Of a stretch of DNA of 26,108 nt, positions 26,044 to 26,108 are shown piece by piece. The stretch's first letter is position 1. Each line of letters opens with the position of its first letter. The translations under genes were made by a program, and so were the position numbers. The stretch spans positions 1 to 26,108 of the forward strand of contig JAAFHM010000013.1 of the NCBI GenBank assembly GCA_013298375.1, given 5' to 3'. Under the pieces are notes generated by a model. That model searched no databases, was not told the origin of the DNA, and saw only the letters and a program-made list of their open reading frames with translations. This stretch comes from Ignavibacteria bacterium (GTDB taxonomy: Bacteria > Bacteroidota > Ignavibacteria > Kapaibacteriales > UBA4661).

Positions 26044-26103
26044 GAAAAGAGTTTTTTGAAAATATGTCTACGAGTGAGAGATTGTAGAATGTTTACACTA
26101 CAC
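25953..26103. repeat. Possible small inverted-repeat element interrupting the transposase
   Basis: Segments 25953-25969 and 26087-26103 are inverted copies at 14 of 17 positions, sharing the core GTGTAAAC. Between them lies a short perfect hairpin (GCCCTC 25981-25986, GAGGGC 25992-25997). The pair begins about 12 bases after the point where transposase similarity stops, which suggests a roughly 150-base non-autonomous insertion or a rearrangement. Confidence 0.35.
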
Positions 26104-26108
26104 CTTAA

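Larger units (their letters stand above)
25236..26108 (+). mobile_element. IS1-family insertion sequence, damaged at the 3' end and running to the window edge
   Basis: The element is defined by its transposase gene. A plausible left end begins near 25236 with GGTCGTGTCCTAAAAG, an IS1-like GGT terminus, about 100 bases before the transposase start. A matching right terminus was not convincingly found because the transposase 3' end is replaced from about 25942. Element boundaries and target duplication are therefore unsettled. Confidence 0.45.

Noticed and set aside
1..26108. Defence island, phage region or biosynthetic cluster
   Set aside because: Apart from one IS1 copy and one isolated nuclease-like gene, there are no integrases, methyltransferases, toxin-antitoxin pairs, phage structural genes or clustered synthetases.

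Overview
The window is an ordinary-looking chromosomal segment of about 50% G+C. It most likely comes from a member of the Bacteroidota/Chlorobiota (FCB) group. The evidence is a TonB-dependent receptor with an N-terminal carboxypeptidase-regulatory-like domain paired with a DUF4249 lipoprotein, a BshB1 bacillithiol deacetylase, large secreted VPS10/sortilin-type BNR-repeat proteins, and two upstream regions matching the Bacteroidota promoter pattern TTG-N19-TAnnTTTG. No ribosomal, tRNA or other taxonomically decisive gene is present, so no species is named.

Layout, left to right. A secreted BNR-repeat protein (5-3235) is followed by a clear intrinsic terminator and bshB1 (3314-4096). bshB1 converges on an aromatic amino acid lyase (minus strand, 4106-5575) whose specificity residues look like tyrosine ammonia-lyase rather than histidase. 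A divergent HTH-WYL regulator (5696-6682), an FtsB/DivIC-type division protein (6753-7046) and a ROK kinase (7116-8048) follow on plus. A repeat-rich gap leads into a double-HAMP chemoreceptor (8230-10116). A second repeat-bearing gap precedes a small PD-(D/E)XK-type protein (10303-10965) and a cyclic-nucleotide-regulated K+ channel (11040-12353). A TonB receptor plus DUF4249 lipoprotein pair (12440-15845) comes next, then a BaiN/HI0933-type flavoprotein (16036-17226). This converges on kynurenine 3-monooxygenase (minus, 17239-18612) and a YceI-family protein (minus, 18755-19417). A second BNR-repeat protein, paralogous to the first (19669-22947), is followed by another copy of the dispersed repeat, mutL (23151-25163) and an IS1-family transposase whose 3' end is disrupted (25339 to the window edge).

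There is little sign of one integrated pathway. The genes read as a mosaic of housekeeping functions (thiol synthesis, division, mismatch repair), cell-envelope and uptake proteins, and single-gene aromatic amino acid enzymes. No gap exceeds about 250 bases. I found no CRISPR array, tRNA, rRNA, phage region or obvious new multigene system. The most interesting non-coding signals are a two-copy hairpin-pair repeat family (8071-8169 and about 23003-23097), inverted repeats of GTCATT-like and CACGAAT-like units, and a possible operator between yceI and the second BNR gene.
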